Shown: positions 22,494 to 29,196 of the stretch, piece by piece
Numbering within the stretch: the stretch's first letter is position 1
Layout of the letters: every line of letters begins with the position of its first letter
NCBI GenBank assembly: GCA_900546625.1
Contig: URDU01000023.1
Location: forward strand, 1 to 44,092
From: an uncultured Lachnobacterium sp.
GTDB taxonomy: Bacteria > Bacillota > Clostridia > Lachnospirales > Lachnospiraceae
DNA: 44,092 nucleotides
Direction: 5' to 3'
Notes under the pieces: model-generated
Seen by the model: only the letters and a program-made list of their open reading frames with translations
Databases searched by the model: none
What the model was told of the DNA's origin: nothing
Made by a program: the position numbers and the translations under genes

Positions 22494-22962
22494 TCTCCTG
22501 TACCCCTCTTTCCGCAACCGTGCCGATAATCTCCATAGATGCCGTGTCAGATACCCCCATATCGTCCACACACGGCAATAACTGGTGTATGATGCCCTCG
22601 GTGTCAATCCAACGGAATATAACCACATCTGCAAGCCTTACTTTTACCGTGTTGCTGCCGTTTTTTCCTGTGAATCCCTGTAATGTGTTATACTCCCTAT
22701 CAACGGTTGCTTTGTCTGCTACAAATTCTCTTACCTGTCCGTCTACTTCCAAGGCTACAATATCGCCTGTGTAAATCTCTTTGCCGTTCTTATCCCTGTA
22801 AGGTGTCTGTTCCCCCAAGGTGTCCGGGAATATCTCTCTAAAGTCTCCGTAGACCGTGCCAATCTCCGCTATCTCGTCCGTTTCATATCCATAAGACGGC
22901 ATACCATAGACCCACTCGTAAGATTCCTTTTCCCTGTTATATGTCAATCCTCTGTACTTCAT
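22468..22962 (-). CDS. YopX-like phage protein 1
   Basis: 164 residues with the family pattern: MKYRGLTYNREKESYEWVYG at the start, TPYRDKNGKEIYTGDIVALE in the middle, and a C-terminal METIGTVAE-like segment (MEIIGTVAE). The fold is a beta-rich domain. It lies in tandem with a second YopX-type gene. Function unknown in the family. Confidence 0.8.
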   Translation of the reverse strand: MKYRGLTYNREKESYEWVYGMPSYGYETDEIAEIGTVYGDFREIFPDTLGEQTPYRDKNGKEIYTGDIVALEVDGQVREFVADKATVDREYNTLQGFTGKNGSNTVKVRLADVVIFRWIDTEGIIHQLLPCVDDMGVSDTASMEIIGTVAERGVQESESKGKKQ

Positions 22963-22966
22963 TGTC

Positions 22967-23302
22967 CTACCTTTCCCAAGGTTTTAGCATAAGAGGGTAC
23001 TGCTCTTTAATCTCACGGCTACGCTCTACATTGGTCTGTAATATAAGCTGTGCCTTTTGCATTTCCTCTTGTGGCATTTCCTTATCTTTGTACCTGTCTA
23101 CAAACTCTTGGTATTCCTGTATCTTTTTTCTTAACTCCGCATCCGTGGCGGATATGACATATACGGTACTGCAATGTCTGCAACGCCAATACCTGTATTC
23201 GATTTCCCCGACTTTCTTATAACTCGGCTTTATCTTTCCTATGGATTTATGGCACTTATCGCATACGATTGTAGGCTTGTATTTTCTTTTTATTGGTTTC
23301 AC
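22967..23302 (-). CDS. zinc-ribbon phage protein
   Basis: 111 residues, MKPIKRKYKPTIVCDKCHKSIGKIKPSYKKVGEIEYRYWRCRHCSTVYVIS. Two CxxC pairs (residues 14-17 and 41-44) form a zinc ribbon. A helical tail (AELRKKIQEYQEFVDRYKDKEMPQEEMQKAQLIL) follows. It probably binds nucleic acid. Similar small proteins occur in early operons of Firmicutes phages; no specific role is known to me. Confidence 0.65.
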   Translation of the reverse strand: MKPIKRKYKPTIVCDKCHKSIGKIKPSYKKVGEIEYRYWRCRHCSTVYVISATDAELRKKIQEYQEFVDRYKDKEMPQEEMQKAQLILQTNVERSREIKEQYPLMLKPWER

Positions 23303-23303
23303 T

Positions 23304-23540
23304 TTATTCCTCCTGTAGCACCTTTAGGCTCTTGATATGGGATACTCGGAATAAACAGGATTTACATACATAAGTATCCTTATGAGATAAAAAGTAATAC
23401 CCGCCTTTCAAGTAAAGGTTAGGGTCGTTTTTTACCTCTTCCGTTCCTGTTTCCCTCAAAACTCCCTGCATTGTTTCGCCGTCAAATAGCTTTACTTCCA
23501 CGCTCTTACCTATGTGCTTTTCTAATTCGCTTCGTTTCAT
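23304..23540 (-). CDS. small protein with Sm-like appearance
   Basis: 78 residues from ATG 23540, with AAAGGTGG just upstream. The core KHIGKSVEVKLFDGETMQGVLRETG followed by later strands (YYFLSHKDTYVCKSC, FRVSHIKSLKVL) has the look of an Sm/LSm barrel (strand, G-turn, strand), though I cannot confirm homology. It ends 1 bp from the next gene. A compact hairpin (23561-23580) separates it from the upstream DGR-type gene. Confidence 0.55.
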   Translation of the reverse strand: MKRSELEKHIGKSVEVKLFDGETMQGVLRETGTEEVKNDPNLYLKGGYYFLSHKDTYVCKSCLFRVSHIKSLKVLQEE

Positions 23541-23560
23541 GGTTGCCACCTTTCAAGTAC

Positions 23561-23580
23561 AGGGGTGCTATCGCACCCCT
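23561..23580. repeat. 8-bp stem, tetraloop hairpin downstream of the variable repeat
   Basis: AGGGGTGC and GCACCCCT form a perfect 8-bp stem; the loop on the coding (minus) strand is GATA. It starts 6 bp after the stop codon of the DGR-type gene. There is no T-run on either strand, so it is not a terminator. DGR target sites are known to need a hairpin/cruciform of about this size just downstream of the variable repeat. Confidence 0.65.
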
Positions 23581-23586
23581 TAACAG

Positions 23587-24567
23587 TTATTCAGTAATCA
23601 GTTTTCCGTTTACCTCATAAAAAGCGGAGCGGAAACCAACGTCGACGTACGAGTAGGAACGAGGGTAATACAAGGAGAGAGCGGACGGACCCGAATCGGA
23701 AGTAAAGTTGAACGCCGACCCACGGATAGGCAAATATTCGCCCTCTGTGGCATCAAAGTATACATAGGTCTTATTCTCTTCCTCTGCTCTTTTGTCCGGG
23801 ATGATTCCCAAGTCTTTAAGTATCTGCGGAATCTCTGATAACTCAACCTCTAATTCATCAATTCTTACTCCGTCATAATCCGGCGTGTAATCATCTGCTG
23901 CCACGGTATCCGTAATTGTAATTTCTCCACATTCCACATTTGCCCTTACCGGTCCCTTGGATGTTTCCGCCTGCTGCCATTCGGTACTATCCTTTGACAG
24001 GTCACAATATGGGGATGCCGCTTTATTGTCCGGGATAAACTCTATTACTCCGTCCTTAATTCTTAATCCTGCCAACCATTCCCATACATTACCGTTAAGG
24101 TCTGATACTCCATAAGGTGTATGGTCGTGATTCCATGTAACCGGTCCTGTACCTGTATATGTCCGTCCAAGATTGCTTACTTTGCCCTGTTCGTCCTTGT
24201 GGTAATAGTCCTTGCCCCAATCGGTGTTACCGTGTGGCATTGTGCCTTTTCCCCTACTCTGATTTAACAGGTATTCATACTCTACGGCGGTCATAAGATG
24301 CCAACCTAACCCCTTGCATCTGCAAGCCTGTACCGCTTCGTCAAATGTGATATTTGCGGTCGGGTCTGCCATTGGCATACTGTAGGCTCTGCCGTCAATT
24401 ACGATATTCGGGTACTTGGATATGTAAATGGCATCCGCCACCTTATCCCCGATTTTGAATACTGCCGGGACCTCTTCGGCATCCTTTGGTCTTACGAATC
24501 TGCACATGATAGACGGAATCCCTCTATCATCAAAAATTACTACATTGTTGTGGTTTACTGCGTTCAT
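23587..24567 (-). CDS. DGR-type variable protein (FGE-sulfatase / C-type-lectin fold)
   Basis: 326 residues. The first 185 match the formylglycine-generating-enzyme/sulfatase-modifying fold used by DGR target proteins: YISKYPN, ITFDEAVQACRCKGLGWHLMTAVEYEYLL, and YGVSDLNGNVWEWLAGL. A 90-residue insert follows. The last 45 residues start RGSAFNFTSDSGP and end VDVGFRSAFYEVNGKLITE, the layout of a variable repeat. It differs from its neighbours in composition: the C-terminal coding strand (about 23620-23724) is GC-rich and poor in A, as expected after adenine-directed mutagenesis. No reverse transcriptase, Avd or template repeat is in the window. It likely binds a surface ligand; it sits in the early operon, not with tail genes. 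Confidence 0.82.
   Translation of the reverse strand: MNAVNHNNVVIFDDRGIPSIMCRFVRPKDAEEVPAVFKIGDKVADAIYISKYPNIVIDGRAYSMPMADPTANITFDEAVQACRCKGLGWHLMTAVEYEYLLNQSRGKGTMPHGNTDWGKDYYHKDEQGKVSNLGRTYTGTGPVTWNHDHTPYGVSDLNGNVWEWLAGLRIKDGVIEFIPDNKAASPYCDLSKDSTEWQQAETSKGPVRANVECGEITITDTVAADDYTPDYDGVRIDELEVELSEIPQILKDLGIIPDKRAEEENKTYVYFDATEGEYLPIRGSAFNFTSDSGPSALSLYYPRSYSYVDVGFRSAFYEVNGKLITE
23620..23724 (-). repeat. DGR variable repeat (VR)
   Basis: Codons for about 35 residues from RGSAFN to VDVGFRSA. Typical template residues at these positions are Asn (AAC/AAT); here they are Phe, Tyr, Ser, Asp and Thr (for example TAT TAC CCT CGT TCC TAC TCG TAC GTC GAC), each one or two changes from AAC/AAT at A positions. 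The final invariant stretch GTTGGTTTCCGCTCCGCT resembles the initiation-of-mutagenic-homing end. Confidence 0.75.
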
Positions 24568-24588
24568 TGTTCCTTGTCCTCCTGTTTT

Positions 24589-24795
24589 TTAATGTTTTGC
24601 GTAAATGGAATGTAACTTAATACTTCCACGCCTTTTTATACTTTCTTCTGTGTGTAATCCCGAATCGAAAAACGCACAAAAGGTTGTACCGCCTATAATG
24701 CTTGTTACAACGATATAATCCCCGATATTATGAAACTCGCACCGCTTCACATTTCTGTATACCGCCGTGTGCTTCTCTGTTCTGCTTCCTGCCAT
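24589..24795 (-). CDS. small hypothetical phage protein
   Basis: 68 residues, MAGSRTEKHTAVYRNVKRCEFHNIGDYIVVTSIIGGTTFCAFFDSGLH..., beta-rich. AAAGGAGG precedes the ATG at 8 nt. Located just upstream of the DGR-type gene in the same operon. No family recognised. Confidence 0.6.
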   Translation of the reverse strand: MAGSRTEKHTAVYRNVKRCEFHNIGDYIVVTSIIGGTTFCAFFDSGLHTEESIKRRGSIKLHSIYAKH

Positions 24796-24904
24796 GCTGA
24801 CCCTCCTTTCTTGGTGTTACCTTTACGGTTATTTCTACACCCTCTCTCTGTCCTATCAGCATAGCCAAAGTATCATAGAAGCGTTGTACCTGTTCTATAT
24901 TCAA
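24728..24904 (-). CDS. possible small protein (TTG start)
   Basis: A 58-codon frame from a TTG at 24904: (M)NIEQVQRFYDTLAMLIGQ, then REGVEITVKVTPRK, then a stop inside the next gene. GAGAGG lies about 10 nt upstream. It fills the gap between the 24589-24795 and 24873-25082 genes, but overlaps the former by 68 bp. The pattern (helix then VEITVKV strand) looks protein-like. Moderate evidence only. Confidence 0.4.
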   Translation of the reverse strand: MNIEQVQRFYDTLAMLIGQREGVEITVKVTPRKEGQHGRKQNREAHGGIQKCEAVRVS

Positions 24905-25082
24905 GTCGTATCGCCCTCTCTTCCTCTGCTATATCAACTGCTGCCTGTCTTATTTCTTTGCAATCCTCTTTTAAAAGGTCTGCTGCCATTTCCATAACTT
25001 CCAACGGTAGGTTTTCATCTACCACTAGAGAGCCGACCATATCCGCCAACTCTCTAGCTTTTTCTTTTGCGTTTAAATCCAA
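24873..25082 (-). CDS. small acidic helical phage protein
   Basis: 69 residues from a TTG at 25082 preceded by AAAGGAG at 8 nt. MDLNAKEKARELADMVGSLVVDENLPLEVMEMAADLLKEDCKEIRQAAVDIAEEERA is almost wholly helical and acidic. Second gene of the leftward early operon. Unknown function; early small acidic proteins often inhibit or redirect host proteins, but that is only a possibility here. Confidence 0.6.
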   Translation of the reverse strand: MDLNAKEKARELADMVGSLVVDENLPLEVMEMAADLLKEDCKEIRQAAVDIAEEERAIRLEYRTGTTLL

Positions 25083-25095
25083 TTCCTTATCTCCT

Positions 25096-25260
25096 TTATG
25101 CTGTTTTTATAGCTCTAACACTTCTAAGGCACGTCATGTATCCTTTTACTTGGTTCTGTTCATCTCTTGATAAGGTTTTGAGGAGTTCAATAAATTCCGT
25201 TGTTTCTTTCTTTTCTTTTTCTTCCTGTGATGTGTCATTCTGCATTTTTGTTTCTAACAT
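25096..25260 (-). CDS. first gene of the leftward early operon, 54-residue protein
   Basis: 54 residues, starting MLETKMQNDTSQEEKEKKE and ending LRSVRAIKTA. GGAGG lies 8 nt before the ATG, and the near-consensus early promoter (25308-25336) is 50 bp upstream. The middle TEFIELLKTLSRDEQNQVKGYM resembles the helical pattern of small proteins next to Xre repressors, possibly a modulator of lysogeny. No family firmly recognised. Confidence 0.6.
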   Translation of the reverse strand: MLETKMQNDTSQEEKEKKETTEFIELLKTLSRDEQNQVKGYMTCLRSVRAIKTA

Positions 25261-25292
25261 AGTCTTTACCTCCTTTCTTCGTTGACATTAAC

Positions 25293-25370
25293 CTTGTCTT
25301 TGAAAATAGTATACTTGTCTTTGAAAAGTTTGTCAATATCTTTTTACGCTTTTTCTTGACTATGAAAAGT
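25293..25370. promoter_or_regulatory. three operator-like motifs between divergent promoters
   Basis: CTTGTCTTTGAAAA occurs at 25293-25306 and 25314-25327 (21-bp spacing), and a variant CTTGACTATGAAAAGT at 25355-25370, 41 bp from the second. The first two overlap the leftward early promoter, the third overlaps the -35 of the repressor promoter. This is the layout of a classical repressor-operator switch for the cI-like protein. Confidence 0.65.
25308..25336 (-). promoter_or_regulatory. leftward early promoter
   Basis: On the minus strand TTGACA (25336-25331), 17-bp spacer, TATACT (25313-25308). An operator-like motif fills the spacer and another lies just downstream, so repressor binding would block it. 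It drives the long leftward early operon. Confidence 0.8.
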
Positions 25371-25384
25371 TTATGTGATATTTT
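25356..25384 (+). promoter_or_regulatory. repressor promoter
   Basis: TTGACT (25356-25361), 17-bp spacer, TATTTT (25379-25384), 24 bp before the TTG start of the repressor. The -35 lies within the third operator motif, which would give autoregulation. Confidence 0.6.
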
Positions 25385-25407
25385 ATACCTACAGGAGGTG
25401 TATAAAA

Positions 25408-25761
25408 TTGAATGAACGCTTAAAAGAACTGCGAAAATACCTTAATTTAAGTCAAAGGGTATTTGCCGAAAAGTTAGGTATAACAGATAGCGGATTATCT
25501 AACTTGGAGAGTGGAAAAAGAAACCTCACAGAACAAATGATTATTTCTATCTGTAGGGAATTTAATGTTAATCGTGCATGGCTTGTTGAGGGTGTAGGCG
25601 ATATGTTTACAAATCTGCCGGAAACTATATTGGATGAATTGGCTTTGCAATTTGAATTAACAGAGGATGAAAAAGACTTGGTAACAGATTTCTGTGAATT
25701 ACCCAAGGAACAACGTAGTATAGTTATGAATTTTATCCGTGGTTTTAAGGATAAAAAATAA
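25408..25761 (+). CDS. cI-like Xre-family repressor
   Basis: 117 residues from TTG 25408, 9 nt after AGGAGG; the ATG-initiated longer frame lacks a ribosome site. The N-terminal HTH is LNERLKELRKYLNLSQRVFAEKLGITDSGLSNLESGKRNLTEQMIISICREFNVNRAWLVEG, a typical phage repressor. The short C-terminal domain (LTEDEKDLVTDFCELPKEQRSIVMNFIRGF) is a dimerisation helix pair. There is no LexA-like autocleavage domain, so induction probably uses an antirepressor or protease. Divergent from the early operon, with three operator motifs between them. Confidence 0.85.
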   Translation: MNERLKELRKYLNLSQRVFAEKLGITDSGLSNLESGKRNLTEQMIISICREFNVNRAWLVEGVGDMFTNLPETILDELALQFELTEDEKDLVTDFCELPKEQRSIVMNFIRGFKDKK

Positions 25762-25785
25762 GGGTCGGTTGCCCGGCCCTTTTCC
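25760..25785. terminator. bidirectional terminator after the repressor
   Basis: AAGGGTCGG (25760-25768) pairs with CCGGCCCTT (25773-25781) with one G-T, followed by TTTTCC on the plus strand and, on the minus strand, by TTATTTTTTAT. It can end both the repressor gene and the convergent 36-residue gene. Confidence 0.75.
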
Positions 25786-25786
25786 T

Positions 25787-25897
25787 TTACTCCTGTGTGT
25801 ATATGTATTGTATAAAGCGGTGGATTCTCTCCAACAACTTTACATCATCTATACGCATGAGCATATCAATAATGGATTTTCGTATTTTTTCCTGCAT
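25787..25897 (-). CDS. 36-residue protein beside the repressor
   Basis: A 37-codon frame starting MQEKIRKSIIDMLMRIDDVK and ending RFIQYIYTQE. A strong AAAGGAGG is upstream, a TATAAT lies 30 bp further up, and a terminator follows immediately. Such mini-proteins of the type 'helix - LLERIHRFIQYIY' are frequent next to Xre genes in clostridial prophages. Function unknown. Confidence 0.6.
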   Translation of the reverse strand: MQEKIRKSIIDMLMRIDDVKLLERIHRFIQYIYTQE

Positions 25898-25989
25898 GAC
25901 GGCAACCCTCCTTTGTGCTTATGTATATATTATACTGCTGCACTTTGGATTTTTGTTAAAACAGGGTACGATTTCCATAATATTGGAAA

Positions 25990-26187
25990 TTATTTGTAAT
26001 CGCTATCGAATAAATCCGTTATTTTCATTCCTAACGCTTTTGCTATAGCTTCCAATTCTGCTATGGTCGGGGATACCTTTTCATTCTCAATATTATTGAG
26101 CGTGCTTTTACTTATCCCTGTCATTTTCGATAGCTTGACAAGTGTAACTTTTTTATTATTTCTCGCCTGCCAAGTTAATATTTTCAT
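25990..26187 (-). CDS. second Xre-type transcriptional regulator
   Basis: 65 residues consisting of a single HTH_3 domain: KILTWQARNNKKVTLVKLSKMTGISKSTLNNIENEKVSPTIAELEAIAKALGMKITDLFDSDYK. It lacks an effector domain and ends in the family's typical ITDLFDSDYK. Divergent from the lipoprotein gene on the plus strand. It may regulate the lipoprotein or the AT-rich palindrome sites. Confidence 0.8.
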   Translation of the reverse strand: MKILTWQARNNKKVTLVKLSKMTGISKSTLNNIENEKVSPTIAELEAIAKALGMKITDLFDSDYK

Positions 26188-26260
26188 CTTACACCTCCTA
26201 GATATTTTTATTATCCCCGGAGGTTGACAGGCTATTTATTTAATGTATGGAGGTCTTTAA

Positions 26261-27064
26261 ATGAAAAGGATTTTATTACTATTATCGGTTCTGTTATGTT
26301 TATCGTTCTGCTCCTGTGGTATGTTTGTAGATACCGATACGCCAAAATCAGCAGAACTAAGAAAGGAATATGCCTATTACGAAAACTCTGTTGCTTCAAT
26401 CCGTGGTGCTTGCAATGTTTCCCCGGAAGAAGCGGACGATATTTTTATTACCCTCGTAAATGATTGCGGTGTTGATAAAGAAATATCCGTATCAAGTTTT
26501 GTCAACGCTCCATACTCTGTAAAGTATGGTTCTAAAACCCTTTCAATGACACTTGATAATAACATTGTATCTACTGTATCAGACGGAGATAAACAGCTTT
26601 ATCCCTCTACCCCTGCTTCTACTGAATCCGTTACCGCTAATACCGAAACAGAAACGGCAGCAGAATCCAAAGCAGAAACAACCGTACCGCACCGTACCGA
26701 TAGCGATATAGTCGGTGTAAGTGATAAGGATATTTCCGACATTGATATAAACTATTTTGGTGATGTAAGGAATGATGTTACCGGGAACTGGCGTTATTCT
26801 ATGACAGCAGATAATATTGATATAGAAAATTATGCCCTGTCATATTATAAAACCTATTTCAAAAGTGATACTGAAATACACGGTATTATAAACTTTACTC
26901 GTAAAACCACTTCAAGTATTCGTGTTAATGGTGGTATTCTATTCCTTGATATTTACGATTATGTAGACGGAGAGGAAAAGGATGCTAAGTTGATGTTTTC
27001 CGGCACTCTTCTTAAAAGCTATATGATTTATACCGATAACGGAGATATTCAACAGATACAATAA
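26261..27064 (+). CDS. predicted surface lipoprotein of the lysogeny module
   Basis: 267 residues with a lipoprotein signal peptide: MKRILLLLSVLLCLSFCSC, with Cys17 or Cys19 as the lipidated residue. Residues 30-110 form a small domain, followed by a Ser/Thr/Glu-rich linker (about 115-150), then DIDINYFGDVRNDVTGNWRYSMTADNIDIENYALSYYKTYFKSDTEIHGIINF, a beta-rich C-terminal domain. It is transcribed away from lytic genes, between the Xre gene and integrase, the place of lysogenic-conversion and superinfection-exclusion genes such as the Ltp lipoprotein of phage TP-J34. That role is inference. A good ribosome site (GGAGG) precedes the ATG. Confidence 0.7.
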   Translation: MKRILLLLSVLLCLSFCSCGMFVDTDTPKSAELRKEYAYYENSVASIRGACNVSPEEADDIFITLVNDCGVDKEISVSSFVNAPYSVKYGSKTLSMTLDNNIVSTVSDGDKQLYPSTPASTESVTANTETETAAESKAETTVPHRTDSDIVGVSDKDISDIDINYFGDVRNDVTGNWRYSMTADNIDIENYALSYYKTYFKSDTEIHGIINFTRKTTSSIRVNGGILFLDIYDYVDGEEKDAKLMFSGTLLKSYMIYTDNGDIQQIQ

Positions 27065-27069
27065 AAACA

Positions 27070-27103
27070 GAAACCGCCAACTACTGTAATAGCTGACGGT
27101 TTC
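27070..27103 (+). terminator. hairpin after the lipoprotein gene
   Basis: GAAACCG (27070-27076) pairs with CGGTTTC (27097-27103), with partial pairing further in; the following TTCCTTTTG gives a weak T-tract. Likely ends the lipoprotein mRNA. Confidence 0.5.
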
Positions 27104-27226
27104 CTAATTCCTTTTGTTAGACAAAGGAACTGATTTAAACGCACCTGTATTATAGCAGATTTTCTATTGTCTTTCAAAGGGTTTTTATTTTTTATACCCA
27201 TTTTTCTAAGAAAGGCGGTTTGCTAT

Positions 27227-28606
27227 ATGTCTACCACACATTTTTACTCACATTACCCGACCATAGAATATAAAACCTGTGCTTTATATGTCCGCTGTTC
27301 CAAGGAAGAACAAGCCAAGTTTGGCGATACCATAGAAGCACAGATAGAGGACTTAAAAGCCTTTGCAAAGCTGCACCATTTAAAAATCCATGCAATCTAT
27401 GTAGATGAGGGGCATACCGCAAGAAAGAAGTATAACAAGCGTAAGGAATTTATGCGGATGCTCCAAGATGTAGAATTGCATAAATTTGAGTATATCATAT
27501 TCACAAAATTAGACCGTTGGTTTCGTAATATTGCCGATTTCTATAAGATACAGGAAATACTTGATAACAACGGCGTAACTTGGCTTACCGCCTTGGAACG
27601 CTATGAAATGGAAACGACCAACGGCAAACTTAACGTAAATATCCGCCTGTCTGTTGCACAGGATGAAGCCGACCGGGATAGTGACCGTATTAAGGACGTA
27701 TTCCGTCTTAAAGTCAAAAAGGGGGAAGCTATTACAGGCAGCCTACCTATTGGCTTAACTGTCGGAGAAAATGGCAATGTTGACATTGACCCCGATACGG
27801 TTCAAATTGCTTATGATATGTTTGATTATTTTGAAACGCATAATAGTAAGCGTGGTACTCTCCTGTACCTCATTGACAAGTACGACCGTTATTTTTGTTA
27901 TGAAACTATCGCCCGTGCTTTAAGGAATCCTCTGTATAAAGGGGAATACAGGGGCAACCCGGATTACTGCCCTAAGATTATCGACCCTGCCCGATTCGAC
28001 CGTATACAGGTGCTTGGCAAACGTAACGTAAAGGTTCGTAAGAATAACCGTTACTATGTCTTTTCCGGCTTGGCTCAATGTAAAGAGTGCGGTCATGCCC
28101 TCGTAGCCAATACAACCGTACAGAAAAGGTATAACAGGGAATATACACAATACAGATGCAATTATTACTCAAACTCTCATTTATGCACTCATTCGCACGG
28201 AATGAATGAAAAAGCTATAGAAAAATATTTATTGGATAATATAAAGCCGGAACTTGAAAAGTATGTTACCGCTTATGAGGTAAAACAGAACGCACCAACC
28301 AAAAAGGCGGACCCAAGCAAAATTAAAACCAAGATGCAAAGGCTCAAAGAATTGTATGTAAATGAACTGATAGACCTTGACGATTACCGCATAGAGTACG
28401 AACAATATAAACAGGAACTTGATAAACTTACCTCAACTGCTGCCCCGGAAGTAAAAGACCTGTCCGCTATCCGCTCATTCCTTGCCCTTGACCTCCAAAG
28501 TATATATGATAGTCTGACCCCACAGGAAAAGCGTACTTTATGGAGTAGTATTATTGATAAAATCATCATTTCAGACGGCGGAGATATTGAGATAGTTTTT
28601 TTATGA
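27227..28606 (+). CDS. int: large serine recombinase (phage integrase)
   Basis: 459 residues from ATG 27227 with AAAGGCGG 8 nt upstream. The N-terminal resolvase domain begins [15 protein letters not shown] with catalytic Ser25 and Arg23, then [10 protein letters not shown] and a typical long helix. The recombinase domain follows, then a zinc ribbon CKECGHALV ... [12 protein letters not shown] and a coiled coil ([30 protein letters not shown]). Serine integrases cut both strands and recombine short attP and attB. The gene ends about 20 bp from the junction with the host ABC gene, as expected for an attachment-proximal integrase. Confidence 0.93.
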   Translation: MSTTHFYSHYPTIEYKTCALYVRCSKEEQAKFGDTIEAQIEDLKAFAKLHHLKIHAIYVDEGHTARKKYNKRKEFMRMLQDVELHKFEYIIFTKLDRWFRNIADFYKIQEILDNNGVTWLTALERYEMETTNGKLNVNIRLSVAQDEADRDSDRIKDVFRLKVKKGEAITGSLPIGLTVGENGNVDIDPDTVQIAYDMFDYFETHNSKRGTLLYLIDKYDRYFCYETIARALRNPLYKGEYRGNPDYCPKIIDPARFDRIQVLGKRNVKVRKNNRYYVFSGLAQCKECGHALVANTTVQKRYNREYTQYRCNYYSNSHLCTHSHGMNEKAIEKYLLDNIKPELEKYVTAYEVKQNAPTKKADPSKIKTKMQRLKELYVNELIDLDDYRIEYEQYKQELDKLTSTAAPEVKDLSAIRSFLALDLQSIYDSLTPQEKRTLWSSIIDKIIISDGGDIEIVFL

Positions 28607-28655
28607 TGTTTGTTGTACTATCTTATACGCTCCTGTTGGCTCATCTGCCAAAATT
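28600..28655. other. right attachment junction (attR)
   Basis: The host frame on the minus strand reads up to the conserved ILADEPTGA box and then breaks into YKIVQQTS and a stop. Host homology would be expected to continue LDSKTG..., so the junction lies near 28628. The remaining phage half (28600-28628) has the AT-rich sequence immediately after the integrase stop. The other half-site is outside the window. Confidence 0.75.
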
Positions 28656-29152
28656 AATTCGGGATTTGTTATTATCGCACGTGCCACTGCTGCCCTTTGC
28701 TTCTGTCCTCCTGACACCTCGTATGGATATTTATTAAGCAGCTTTTCAATTCCAAGCAATGAAGCTATAGGCGCAAGCCTTTTTTCCATATCCCTATAGT
28801 CCACACCTGACAGCACAAGCGGTAAAAAGATATTGTCCTTCAGTGAAAAATTGTCAAGCAGATTAAAGTCCTGAAATACGAAGCCCAGATGCTCACGTCT
28901 GAAGGCAGATATCTCCTTTTCCTTCAATGAGACAAGGTTCTTTCCGTTTAAGAGTACCTCTCCCGCTGTCGGCTTATCAAGTGCCGCGAGAATATTTAAG
29001 AGTGTCGTCTTTCCCGAGCCGGACTCTCCCATGATTGCCACATACTCACCTTCCTCTACAGAGAAATTGATATTTTTCAATGCCTGTACCTGGTTGCCGC
29101 CAAATCTGGTGGTATATATTTTTTTGAGGTTGCTTACTTCCAAGATTGCCAT
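28601..29152 (-). pseudogene. BceA-type ABC transporter ATPase, interrupted by the prophage
   Basis: 183 residues, of which about 175 are host-encoded. Walker A GESGSGKTT (42-50), Q-loop FVFQDFNLL, signature [15 protein letters not shown] (145-158) and Walker B LILADE (167-171) are intact. The frame then fuses to 8 phage-encoded residues and lacks the D-loop remainder, switch His and C-terminus; intact BceA-type proteins have about 250 residues. These ATPases energise BceAB peptide-sensing and detoxification pumps. The permease is expected on the far left side of the prophage. BceS/BceR-like genes at 31566-33314 are on the same strand nearby. Confidence 0.88.
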
Positions 29153-29196
29153 TTCAATGCTCCTTTGCGATTATTTCTACAATGTTATTTTTTGTT

